Under the pieces are notes generated by a model. The model had not been told where the DNA came from. It ran no database searches and was given only the letters and a program-made list of their open reading frames with translations. This document shows positions 46,082-57,283 of a stretch of DNA of 64,000 bases, one piece after another. A program made the position numbers and the translations under genes. Origin of the DNA: an uncultured Ureaplasma sp. (GTDB lineage Bacteria; Bacillota_I; Bacilli_A; Mycoplasmatales; Mycoplasmoidaceae); NCBI GenBank assembly GCA_902789825.1, contig CADAPK010000003.1:1-64000 (forward strand). Reading direction: 5' to 3'. How positions within the stretch are numbered: the first letter of the stretch is position 1; every line of letters begins with the position of its first letter.

Positions 46082-47377
46082 ATGCCAACAACAACGACAA
46101 AACCGCGTGGAACAAGTGATTATTTTTATCAACTTGATCCAAGTCTTGATCTTTTAACTAATTTTGCAAAGAATCTATCGCGTTTAAATGGCTATTATGA
46201 AATTGTTACACCTATTTTTGAACACAAGGAATTATTTGTTCACTCGGTTGGTAGCACTTCTGATATTGTTGAAAAAGAAATGTATGAATTTGTTGATAAA
46301 AATAATCGTCCATTAGTTTTGCGACCAGAAATGACTGCTTCGGTTTGTCGTTGCATTACCGAAAATAATTTGCTTATGAAAATGACATCACCAATTAAAA
46401 CATTTTACATCGGCCCAATGTTTCGTTATGAACGACCACAAAGTGGACGTTCACGTCAATTTTATCAATTTGGTATCGAATGTATTGGTAGTAATAGTTG
46501 TTTTGACGTTGTTGAAGTTGTCATTTTTGCCTTATCTTTTTTACAAAACTTTCATTACGATGAATATATTTTAAAAATCAATAATATTTGTGGTTGCGAA
46601 ACACGAAAAAAATGGATTACAGCATTAAAAAAATATTTTTCTAAATATAAAGAAAAATTGTCAATTGATAGTCAAAAAAGGTTAGATAAAAATCCTTTAC
46701 GAATATTGGATGATAAGATTGATCGTGAAAAAGATTTTGTTAAAAAAGCACCAAAAATTACAAATTTTGCGAGCAAAGACGAAATTGATTATTTCAAAAA
46801 AATAACTGATATTTTTGATCAAAAAAAAATAAAGTATGTTATTGATGATACTCTTGTTCGTGGTCTAGACTACTATTGTAATTTTGTTTTTGAAATCGAA
46901 TCTACTTCATCATTATTAAAAGGACAACCAACATTAATTGGTGGTGGGCAATACAATACTTTACTTAAAGAATTAGGTAATGAGTCAACAAATTGTGTAG
47001 GTTTTGCAATAGGATTAGATCGTTTAATTGTTGCTTTAACTAATAATGAAATTTTTAAAAAACAAAAAGAAATGTATTTAAATGTTGATGTTGTTATCGC
47101 TCCACTAGAAAGTAAATTTGATTTGTATGCTTTAACAATTAGCAATTGTCTTAGACAAAATGCTATTTCTTCCTTAACAAAATTTGGGACAAATAAACTC
47201 GAAAAACACTTCAAATATGCGCAAAAACAAAAGGCAAAATTTGTTATTATTTTTGGTGAAAAAGAAATTAAAGAAAATGTTGTTTTAATTAAAGACCAAA
47301 AAACAAGGCAACAAAAAAAAATCGAATTAAAAAATATTGTTTCCTACTTATACAACAAATTAGGATGAAAAAAATAA
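46082..47377 (+). CDS. hisS: Histidyl-tRNA synthetase
   Basis: 431 residues. KPRGTSDYFYQLD start, motif 1 YYEIVTPIFEHKELF, motif 2 GPMFRYERPQSGRSRQFYQFG, histidine-specific LVRGLDYYCNFVFE and IGGGQYNTL, motif 3 GFAIGLDRL. It charges tRNA-His. A TGA (Trp) near the end is read through to TAA 47375-47377, which overlaps the aspS ATG. The hisS-aspS pair is standard. Confidence 0.96.
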
Positions 47378-49101
47378 TGTTGAATGAAAATATTTATTGT
47401 GGATGTGTTACCGAAAAATTATTAGATCAAACTATTGAAATCAATGGTTGAATACGAAAAATTCGGAAAATGGGAGCAATAACTTTTCTTGATATTGCCG
47501 ATCGATATGGAATTGTTCAAGTAATTTTAAAAAACAATTGTCATTTTGAATTAACACGTGAATCAGTTGTAAATATTAAAGGTAAAGTTGTCTTACGAAA
47601 AAATCCCAACAAAGATTTAGCAACGGGAAAAATTGAAATTGTTGCTACAAACATTACATTATTGTCAAAAGCAAAAGTTACACCTTTTGTTGTTGATGAT
47701 AATTTTGTTGCATTTGAAGATGTCCTTTTAAAACACCGTTACCTTGACTTGCGACGATCTGTTGTCCAAAAAAAAATAATTTTTCGTAGTAAATTCATTC
47801 ATGCTCTTAGTAATTACTTAATTGAAAAAGATTTCATACATATTGAGACACCAATCTTAGCTAAACCAACACCCGAAGGTGCTCGTGATTATTTAGTTCC
47901 GACACGAAATGGCAAAAATATGTTCTATGCACTGCCACAATCCCCACAAATTTTTAAACAACTATTAATGGTGGCAGGATTTTTAAAATATTTTCAAATT
48001 GCTAAATGTTTTCGTGATGAAGATTTGCGAGCCGATCGACAACCCGAATTTACACAATTAGATATTGAAATGAGTTTTATTGATGAAGATAAAATTATGT
48101 CAATAGTTGAGGATTTATTAAAAACAACATTAAAAAAAACAATGGGGATAGCACTTAATACACCATTTATGCGAATGAAATATGAACAAGCAATGAACTT
48201 TTATGGTAGTGATAAACCTGATTTACGTTATGACCTAAAATTAGTTGATCTAACAAACTTTTTTCAAAATTCAGACTTTAATGCTTTTAAAAAAATTATT
48301 GCAGAAAAACAAGTGATTAAAGGTTTTTTTGTAAATGATATTATTATCACAAACAGTAACTTTGAACAAATTAATAAATACGGAATAGATAAAGGTTTAT
48401 CAAGTTTTTATTTTACTTTTAAAAATAAAAAATGTTCGTTTAATCCTTTAGACAAAAAAATAGAAAAAAAAAATCTTGAAAATATTTGTCAAAAATTTAA
48501 TTTTGAAGATGGTTCGTTAATTATTAGTTATGGTCCATTAGAAGAAGTAAACGAAGCATTGGGAGCATGCCGGATAAAAGTGAATGATTTATATAAAATC
48601 GCTAATGACAATAATTTGTGTTTCGTTTGAATTATTGATTGACCACTATTTGAATACAATAAACAAGAAAAAACATTTGTCGCTGCCCACCATCCTTTTA
48701 CTAGTCCAGCAAAGGAATCGTTACCAACTTTTACTACCGATAAAGTTAATGCAAAAGCACGTGCTTATGATCTTGTTCTTAATGGTTATGAAATTGGTGG
48801 TGGTTCCATTCGAATTACTGATTTTGACATTCAACAACGAATGTTTGAAGCAATTAATCTCACACCTAAGCAAATTCAAGCAAAATTTGGTTATCTTTTA
48901 GATGCATTTAAATATGGAGTGCCTCCACATGGTGGAATTGCATTAGGTTTAGATCGACTAATAATGTTATTAACAAAAAGTAAGTCAATTAAAGAAATTA
49001 TTGCTTTTCCCAAAAATAGTCATGGTATTGACTTAATGTTAAATGCGCCAAGTCAAGCTGATCCGAAAAATCTCGATGATTTATTTGTTAAAATTAAATA
49101 A
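47377..49101 (+). CDS. aspS: Aspartyl-tRNA synthetase
   Basis: 574 residues. An N-terminal OB-fold anticodon domain (GWIRKIRKMGAITFLDIADRYG) leads to the class II core: motif 2 FQIAKCFRDEDLRADRQPEFTQLDIEMSF region, the GAD insertion domain, HHPFTSP and motif 3 GGIALGLDRL. It charges tRNA-Asp. Translation is coupled to hisS. The large ABC permease follows after 12 nt. Confidence 0.96.
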
Positions 49102-49113
49102 GAAATCATTACA

Positions 49114-52100
49114 ATGAAAAATCTTTTTAAGAACACATTGCGTTCTTTACCTAGAAACAAATTAAATATTATTAGTTTAGTTTTCTTGATTTTTTTATGT
49201 TTAAGTATTTTTTGCACAATGTCGAATACTTTTTCTAATATCACAACCCAATATGATAACATCGTTAAAAGCGGAAATTTACACGATATTGTTATCTCGG
49301 AACTATATGATATTGGTGAACCAAATTATGAAATAACCAATCCTGATTGGGTTGTTCTGACGGATATAAAAATTGAAGATAAAAATAAAAAGTTATGGGA
49401 ATATCTTACTATGTTAGATCTAGGACCATTTGCGGATGAAGCAACCCCGACAAAACAAATAATAGCTTCATTCTCATATAAGAAGAAGGGTGAAATTGAT
49501 TTTCCTATTTTTTGAGAATCAAGTGTTGAGATCCCCATTCATTTAAATAAATTAAATAAAAAAATTGAAAAAGGAGTAAGTTACTCCAATGAAGATAAGA
49601 AGTGATTGCTTCCCTTTTATCTTGCACAATTATTCGATGAAGGCTATACGGATTGGGATAGTTTTGTCACAAAATTTAATGATGAAAGTTGAAAAAATCA
49701 GGAAAAAAACAAACCAATTATTGTTCGGCTAGCTTTGCTTTTAAATTGTCCTTTTAATAAAGTGAATTTGAACCAAATTAATGATTTAGATACCCAAACA
49801 AGAGATAGTGCAAAAAAATTATTAGACAGTCAAAAAAAAATAAATGGTGAAATAAACGAAAATAAAACGGAATTAATCGCTTTTTACTTAAGTCAATTAG
49901 GAGAAGAGAATTATGAAAATTGGAGTAATTTTGTTGAAAAATTTAACGATCAAAATTGAAAAAATCAAGAAAAAAACAAAACGATAATTAATCAGTTGGC
50001 TGTACTTTTAAATTGTCCTTTTGACAAAATAAATCAAAACTGAATTAACGGTTTAGACCAACAAACAAAAGATCATACAAAAAAATTATTAGATAGTCAA
50101 AAAAAATTTTTTGATGGTTTAAATATGTGTTATTGCTGTATTAATAAAGATCCTTGATTCTATCACGATAATGATGAAGATTTACAGTCAAAAGAAGCAA
50201 TAGAAAATATAAAAAAAAATCTAAAATTCCCTTTTTTTGTTTTACCAAATATGGTTAATGAAAATGGAAAAATCGTTGGTCTTGAATACAATTTCAAATT
50301 ATCGAATGACTCGACTGGACTAATTAAATCAATAATAAAAAATGTACCAGATGATGCAATAAGATTCAAAATTTTTATTGCTAAAAACGACGAAAACCGA
50401 AATTTCTTTGAAGAAATTAATAAAGAAGAAATTAATAAATACTTTTCCACTTCTAATGATTTTAAATGAGAAAAGTATATTAATAGTCTTGGTAACGAAA
50501 AAATTGCAAATTTTCTCAAAAATATTGCAAATTTTTCTAATGAACAAATTGTAAATAAATTACAAGAACAAAAAAAAAATTTCTTGGACACTTTTAACCC
50601 ATTAAAACACAAATTGAAACAATATGGTGATAAATTAACATTTAAAGATTTTTCTTCATTCACTATTGATTCAGCGGATAGCTCAATGAAAATAATCAAT
50701 TCTAATCCAACGGATAAAATTGATAAAATTGTTCTATTTCCTGATACAAAAGGAAATAAAGGTTATGATTTATTTAGTTGCGATGATTATGCACCTAATG
50801 GGGCTAATCTCACTTTTTTTAGTTCAGATGGAAATAAATATAGTCCTAACGATCGTGTTGGACGATTAATTGTCCCTCAAAGTATCAACGACTTGTTCAA
50901 AAGGAAATTGGTTGATCTTGACAATTGTGATTATGGTAAGGAAGAAAAATTTCTATATGCACAAATTGTTCAAAAACGCTTTAAATGAATTTGCAATGGA
51001 AAATTTAATAATCTTTCTAATCCCAATAATGAACAAATCAAAAATAGGGATGAAATTATTGATTGTGTTTCCCATCTTGGAAAACGCGCCCCAAGTGATT
51101 ACAAACTTTATTATGAATCACTTTTCCAACATGATGAACAACAAAAAAATCAATTATTAAAGCAAAAATATGAACATTACTTCAATAATTTTTACGATAA
51201 AGAGTTTGTTAATCGTGATTCGGTATTTTTGACAATCGAATGAAATTTTTTACTTAAAGAATGTGCTGAAGGAAAAACGACAATTTTAAAGAGTGAAATT
51301 CATAATTTGTTTGATTTGTTTACAGTTTTAAATCCTGAGTATATGAGACAAAACAAGAAAGAAGTTATCTCAACATTAATGTTTACAAATTTCGAACCTT
51401 TTGTACAATGGTACAAATTAATGTATCCAAATAAAGTTATTAATGTTGATAAAAAAGTAATTATTGATTGGATTAATTGGATCACTTATGAGGAGTATGA
51501 ATATTGGCTAAAAGGAGGTAAACATGAACAAAAATTCAAATTACCAAAAAATACAAACGATAAAAACCAAGAACACGAAATTACATGTAAGAATTGAAAG
51601 GGAATAGAAAAAAAATATCTCTACAATTGTTTAGATTTTGATTTTATTATCATTGGTTGCGGTGTCACACCTGATTTCATTTACCCATCAATTAGTTTGA
51701 CAAAATTAATTTCTAATCCAAAACGAGATTGTCTAGTCTATCTAAATGATGGTGGTTTTAAACAACTTCAACTTTCCCATGTTAATGCTCCTGTGGAAAA
51801 TTTTATTGTATGTAAATTTAATACAAAAGTTTCTTCAAAAGAACAAAAAAAAATTGTTAATGAAATTCGTAATTGAAGTAAAAAAATCATGATCTTTTCT
51901 AATGATACAAATAATGTCTTTTTTAATAACGACAAAAACAACCAATTAAATGCCAATACTTTTCGTATTTCCTATCTTCCCAACATTATTAAATTATTTA
52001 GAATTATTTCGTATATCATCTGTGGTTTTATTTTTCTATTAGCAATAATCATTTGCATTATCATCATTAAGTATTATGTTGATGCTAATAAAGTTAATAT

Positions 52101-54942
52101 TGGGATTTTATTAGCAAATGGAATAAAGAAAAATAAAATAATATTTTCACTTTTACCGTTTGTTTGAATTCCATCGATCATTGGGGGAGTTAGTGCTTAT
52201 TTATTCGGTCTATTTATGCAAGTAGTTGGTTTGAAATTATTCAAAGACTATTGATTTTTGCCGACGAAATTAATTTCTTTTGACTACATAATAATGCTTT
52301 TATGCATTCTATTTCCTTTTATAATTTTTTCTCTTACTTCTTACTTTTCAACATTAAAAATGTTAAATTCAAAATTAACTTTCTTATTGAATAAACAATC
52401 GGATTTTAAAGGTAATTTATTTAGTCGAATTGCAAAAATACCATTTGCCCATTTTGGAATTATGACGCGATTTAGAATTGCTTCAGCATTTGCTTCGTTT
52501 TGACGACTTTTAATTTTGTCGATTACGATTTCAATTGCAATGAGTGGTACTGTTTTCTCAGTAGCAACACTTGGTAAAATCGATGAGTCAAACAAAACTA
52601 ACACATCACAATTTAGTTATAAACACGCGATTGAATTGATTACACCGACTGCAAATGGTGGTAACTTTAATACTTTTAACTTCAACAATAATGAACAAAT
52701 TGGTTTTTTTCAAACTAATTCTAATAACTATATTTTTAATACGACAATAGACCAACAACAAAATGATCCTAAATATTATTTCGAATTGACCAAACCATAT
52801 TATTCTAGCGATCTTAACGAACGATACAAGAATAAAGAAATTAGTGGTGGGGTTTTAAATAGTTGAATAAATGAAGAATCTAATAATTATTTTTGATCAT
52901 ACTATTCAAAAAAAAAATATTATGAACCAATTGCCGATACAAAGAATAATGATCTAATCGGGGGTAAACTCATTAAAAGTCAAAATAATGTTATTGGTGC
53001 AACAAGTTCAATCGGAACACTTCCATTATTTAATGAAGGTGATAATAGTGGAAAAGATAATGATTTATTTTATATGCAAGGAAAATGTCTTTCAAAATTG
53101 GCACTAGAACATGATCTAGGTATTCCTTCGATTCAAAGCGATAATCCATGACGAAAAGCTGCTTCAATGATGCCATTAAATTATCAAAATTTGGCAAATA
53201 AATCTCTTGATAATTTAATCCAAAAAGTTGGACAAAAAATTTATGATCCAAATTCTGATAGCAAATGACATAGGAAATGAGATGGTGAAAAACCAGCTGA
53301 TATTGACAATGATGCTTATAAATATTTTATTGTTAAAACATCCGAAAATAGTGGCAAATATGAGTTATCAAAAGAAAGCGAACGCTTTACGATAACATCG
53401 GTTGGTTTTCCGAAAAAAAACACTAAGTTAGCGGTAAATCCATATTTTATCGAATTATTAAAAACAATTTATTCTGATCCAGAATTAGCAAGCGAAGAGT
53501 TTGTGATTAATTATGGTTCAATTCCACTTAATATAAATAACAAAAATAATGATGATGAAACTTACACGTATATTGAAGGAATACTTGATCATAATAATTT
53601 TACGGATAAAATAAAAATTCTTGGACTTCAACGATCATCTAAACATGTAAAGATTACTGACCATAATAATAATGATTTATTAGAGAAATTATATGATTAC
53701 AAACAAAAACAAAATGATGTTTATCCAATTGTCATTAACTCATATGTTGCTTTTAAAAATAAACTAAAAGTTGGGGATAAACTTTTATTTAAGCCTAAAA
53801 ATTGTGTTGATCGTTTCTTACCGCAACAAAAAAAAGAAAATGATAATTGCCAATTTGAAATAATTGGTATTGCAATAAGTACGGCTAGCGAATTATTTTT
53901 TACAAAGCAAGATTTTGCCAATAAAATTTTAGGATTACCAGATGGTAAGAGTTGAAATAAAACACATAAATATATGCTTTGAACAAATAAAAATGATCGA
54001 GAACAATGACAAAATAAATCAATGGTTGTTGATCTAGCAAGTGATAAAGAGTATTTAGATATTTATCACTTTGTTCCAGAAGAAGGAAAATTCAAAAAAA
54101 TTGATGACAACAAAAAAGAAGAATATAAAAATAAACATTTTGGTAACACACCTAGTAACATACCTATTGGATTTAATGGAATTTTTACAAAAACCAATAT
54201 TGATGATTCATATTTAAAATTCATTTCTCTTTATAGTCTTAGTGGTTTGTATCCTAGTACGTCAACTTTTGTTTCGGAAAATCCTGATGATAATAAATTT
54301 TCGAAGATTTTAGCAGAAAAAACTGGACACAATTTAGCGCTTGCTAATTTTATAACAGGATTAAATGATGAAAAAATTATTGAAGCAATTAAAAATAATG
54401 ATATAAATGCACACCCTGAAATCATTGACAATTTTTGCAATCGATTAACAAGTATTTATGGCAAAACAACATCGTTAACAGCAATAAAAACTGCTGATGA
54501 CTTATCAACAATGAAAATGATTTTTGATGGTCTAATCTATCTCTTTAACTTGATTCAATACATAATTGTTACTGTATTTTTTCCGATTGCCATTCTTATT
54601 GTTATTGTTATTTCAAGTTTATTGATTAAGCAAAATCAAAAATATGCAATTATGCTTAAATCATTGGGTTACTCGGATTTACAAAACACAAAGAATATTT
54701 TGTCTTTATATGTTCCAATATCAATCATTGGGATTTTCTTATCTGTTCCTTTCACATTGCTACTAGCTTCATCTTACCAAATGCTAATTTTAAAATCAGT
54801 AAAAATATTGATTTATAGTCTTCCGACAATTTTCCATTACTTAATCGGATGTGGTTTAATTTTTGCGATTTTAACGGCTTGTGCTTTACATGGCTATATT
54901 TCATTAAAAAAAGTACAATTAAATAAGGAAATTAAATCTTAA
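49114..54942 (+). CDS. Giant FtsX-type ABC transporter permease with repeat-domain insertion
   Basis: 1942 residues in one frame (TGA = Trp). An N-terminal helix (NIISLVFLIFLCLSIFCTM) is followed by ~930 extracellular residues that include two repeat domains at 49605-50124. Membrane helices lie near IISYIICGFIFLLAIIICII, FSLLPFVWIPSIIGGVSAYL and MLLCILFPFIIFSL; a second extracellular part (~650 residues) follows RLLILSITISIAMSG, and a final FtsX-like bundle (VTVFFPIAILIVIVISSLL, PISIIGIFLSVPFTLLL, LIGCGLIFAILTACAL) carries the typical ...MLKSLGYSD coupling stretch. Such permeases in mycoplasmas act with the ATPase next door, in lipoprotein or envelope traffic. Substrate unknown. Confidence 0.85.
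49605..50124 (+). repeat. Two copies of the lipoprotein repeat domain in the ABC permease
   Basis: The units (LPFYLAQLFDEGYTDWDSF, ...FNDESWKNQEKNKPII, LALLLNCPFNKVNLNQI, ...AKKLLDSQKK and a second copy starting IAFYLSQLGEENYENW) match the consensus of the 27546-32480 array residue for residue at key positions: QL, Y-x-x-W, FxxKFxD, W, KNKxII, LALLLxCxF, QI, KKLL. Confidence 0.85.
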
Positions 54943-54947
54943 TAAAT

Positions 54948-56393
54948 ATGAATAAAAATCAAAAATATCAACATTTATCGACCCTTGCTGATTTAAAAAA
55001 TTTATCATTAATTACTAACTTGCGAAAAAAGTTTTTAATGAAAAAAAAAATTGAGGAATTAAATTTATTGGAAATAACCCTTAATCATATTACAAAAAAA
55101 TTGGAAAAATGTAATAGTGCTTATCAAACAAATTTAAAAAAATTTGTCCTTGAAAAATATGATAAATTAAAAAAAAATGTTGATGAAATTAATTATTTGT
55201 GTAAAAAGCAATGGTTAATAAAAGCAAAAGTAGCAAAAATTACTCTTGCTCTTATTAAATTGCATAATAAATCTTCTCATTCGCATAACATTGATGAAAT
55301 TAAAAATATTATTGCTGCCATTGAAAACGAAAACTTTATTATTCTAATTCCCCATGGTTTAAAATTGAAAAAATTAATTAAAAATTTTGCGGTTTGAAAT
55401 ATTTTAAAATTTAGATTACATTTTTTAAATTTAATTAAGCAGAAAAATGTCACAAAAATTTTTCAAGAATTTAAAATTAAATCTGGTCTTATCTTAGAAA
55501 AAATGATCCGGAAAACAAAAAAAAACATCTTACGATGTGAAATTAATTACGAAAACATTTTTAATATGTACCGCTTTAGCAAATATGCAAAATGAGTAAA
55601 AAAATTAGATAAAATTTCCCACAAAAAAACTAATACAAAAAATAATACCATTGATGATGACATCGTACTAAGAAGTGATAATGTCATCCAATTAAAAAAT
55701 GTTACTAAGTATTATTACAACAAGTGAATGGTAACAAAAATTTTAAAAAATATTAATCTTGAAATAAAAAAAGGAGAATTTGTTGTCATTTTAGGTCCAT
55801 CTGGTTCAGGTAAAACATCGTTGTTGAATATTATTACTGGAATTGATGTGGCAACAAGTGGTCAAACCTATGTCAATGGTCAAAATCTTATTAATAAAAC
55901 TTCTTCCCAATTAACAAAATTTCGTAAATTAAATATTGGTTATATTTTTCAAAATTATAACTTGTTACCAAATTTAACCGTACGAGAAAATGTTGAAATT
56001 GGTTGAAAATTACAAAAAAATCGTGCTTTACGGTTGAATATTAATGAGTTATTAAGTGTAATTGGGATTGATAAGTATCAAGATCGTTACCCCTATGAAT
56101 TATCCGGTGGGCAACAGCAACGTGTTTCAATTGCACGAAGCATGGCAAAAAATCCAACCATTATTTTTGGGGATGAACCAACAGGGGCAGTTGATGAAGA
56201 AATGAGTAAACAAATCTTAAAATTATTTGTTGATCTAAATAAAAAATTTAAAACAACTGTTGTAATTGTGACTCATAATAGTATTTTTGCTGATTTGGCA
56301 ACACGAGTAATAAAAGTAAATTCTGGACAAATTATTCAAAATTATATTAATCATAAACCAAAGACAATTAACCAATTAAATTGATCAAAATAG
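54948..56393 (+). CDS. ABC transporter ATP-binding protein with long N-terminal extension
   Basis: 481 residues. The first ~245 residues are charged and helical, with no known domain. The ABC domain follows: VIQLKNVTKYYYNKW, Walker A ILGPSGSGKTSLLN, Q-loop IFQNYNLLPN, signature LSGGQQQRVSIARSM, Walker B IIFGDEPTGAVDE and H-loop VTHN. This is the LolD/MacB-type class that pairs with FtsX-like permeases. It starts 5 nt after the permease, so the two form one transporter. The stop TAG directly abuts the mutM stop on the other strand. Confidence 0.9.
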
Positions 56394-57221
56394 TTATTTT
56401 TGACATTTTTTGCAATAGGTAGTTCCTCGTCCATTTATTTTTGTTCAATAAAGAATAGATCCACATCGTAAACAAGGTAGATTTTTTCGACCATAAACTT
56501 TAAGATATTTTTGAAAGGAACCAGAGTGATTTAAGGCATATTGGTAAGAAAAAACGGTTGTTCCTTTATTTTTAATTGATTTTGACATGATTTCGCGACA
56601 ATTGTCAATGATTAGTTGACACTCTTTTAAGGAGATTTTATTTGTTTGGCGAAAAGGTGAAATTTTGCATAGAAATAATGTTTCATCCGCATAAATATTA
56701 CCAATTCCCGCAATAATTGTTTGATCAAGCAAAGTTGTTTTAATTTTTTGTGTTTTATTTTTAAAACAATTAAATAAATAATTTGCGGTTAATGTTTGAT
56801 CAAAAGGTTGCTTACCTAATTTTTTTATTTCAGTAGAGTTTAATAAATCTTGGTAGTTGTTATAAATGTTAATTGTTCCAAATTTACGCGAATCATCATA
56901 AACGATTTTTTTACCATTAGTTAAATAAATTTCAATCATAGGAAATTTACTTTTTTCATTATTTAATAAATAAAAAATTTTACCTTCAAGGCGAAGATGA
57001 ATTTCAATGATTTTATTATTTGATAAATGAAAGATTATAAATTTACCAATTTGACTAATTTTTCTAATTGTTTCATTGCAAACAAAATCAATAAAAGATT
57101 TTTTTGTTGAATTTTTTAAAACAATATCGTCAATAAAAATAATTTTTTTTATTTTTACACCAAAAAAATTTTGATGATTTAATCAATTAATTAATGTTGC
57201 AACTTCGGGAAATTCTGGCAT
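56394..57221 (-). CDS. mutM: Formamidopyrimidine-DNA glycosylase
   Basis: 275 residues. MPEFPEVATL gives the catalytic Pro2-Glu3; HLRLEGKIF, DDSRKFGTINI, the helix-two-turn-helix TTLLDQTIIAGIGNIYADE and the zinc finger CLRCGSILYW...CKKCQK are complete. It removes 8-oxoguanine and other oxidised purines. It is the gene left of the CRISPR array, which would be transcribed towards it. Confidence 0.95.
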
Positions 57222-57283
57222 ATTTTATCTTATAAAATAATCAAATATCTTTTTCTTAATTAGTATTTTAGTTTTAACCTTGT

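Noticed and set aside
517-57221. Apparent premature TGA stops in nearly all large genes
   Set aside because: They fall at conserved Trp positions in mgtA, alaS, rbgA, mnmA and others, so the code is UGA = Trp and these are not pseudogenes.
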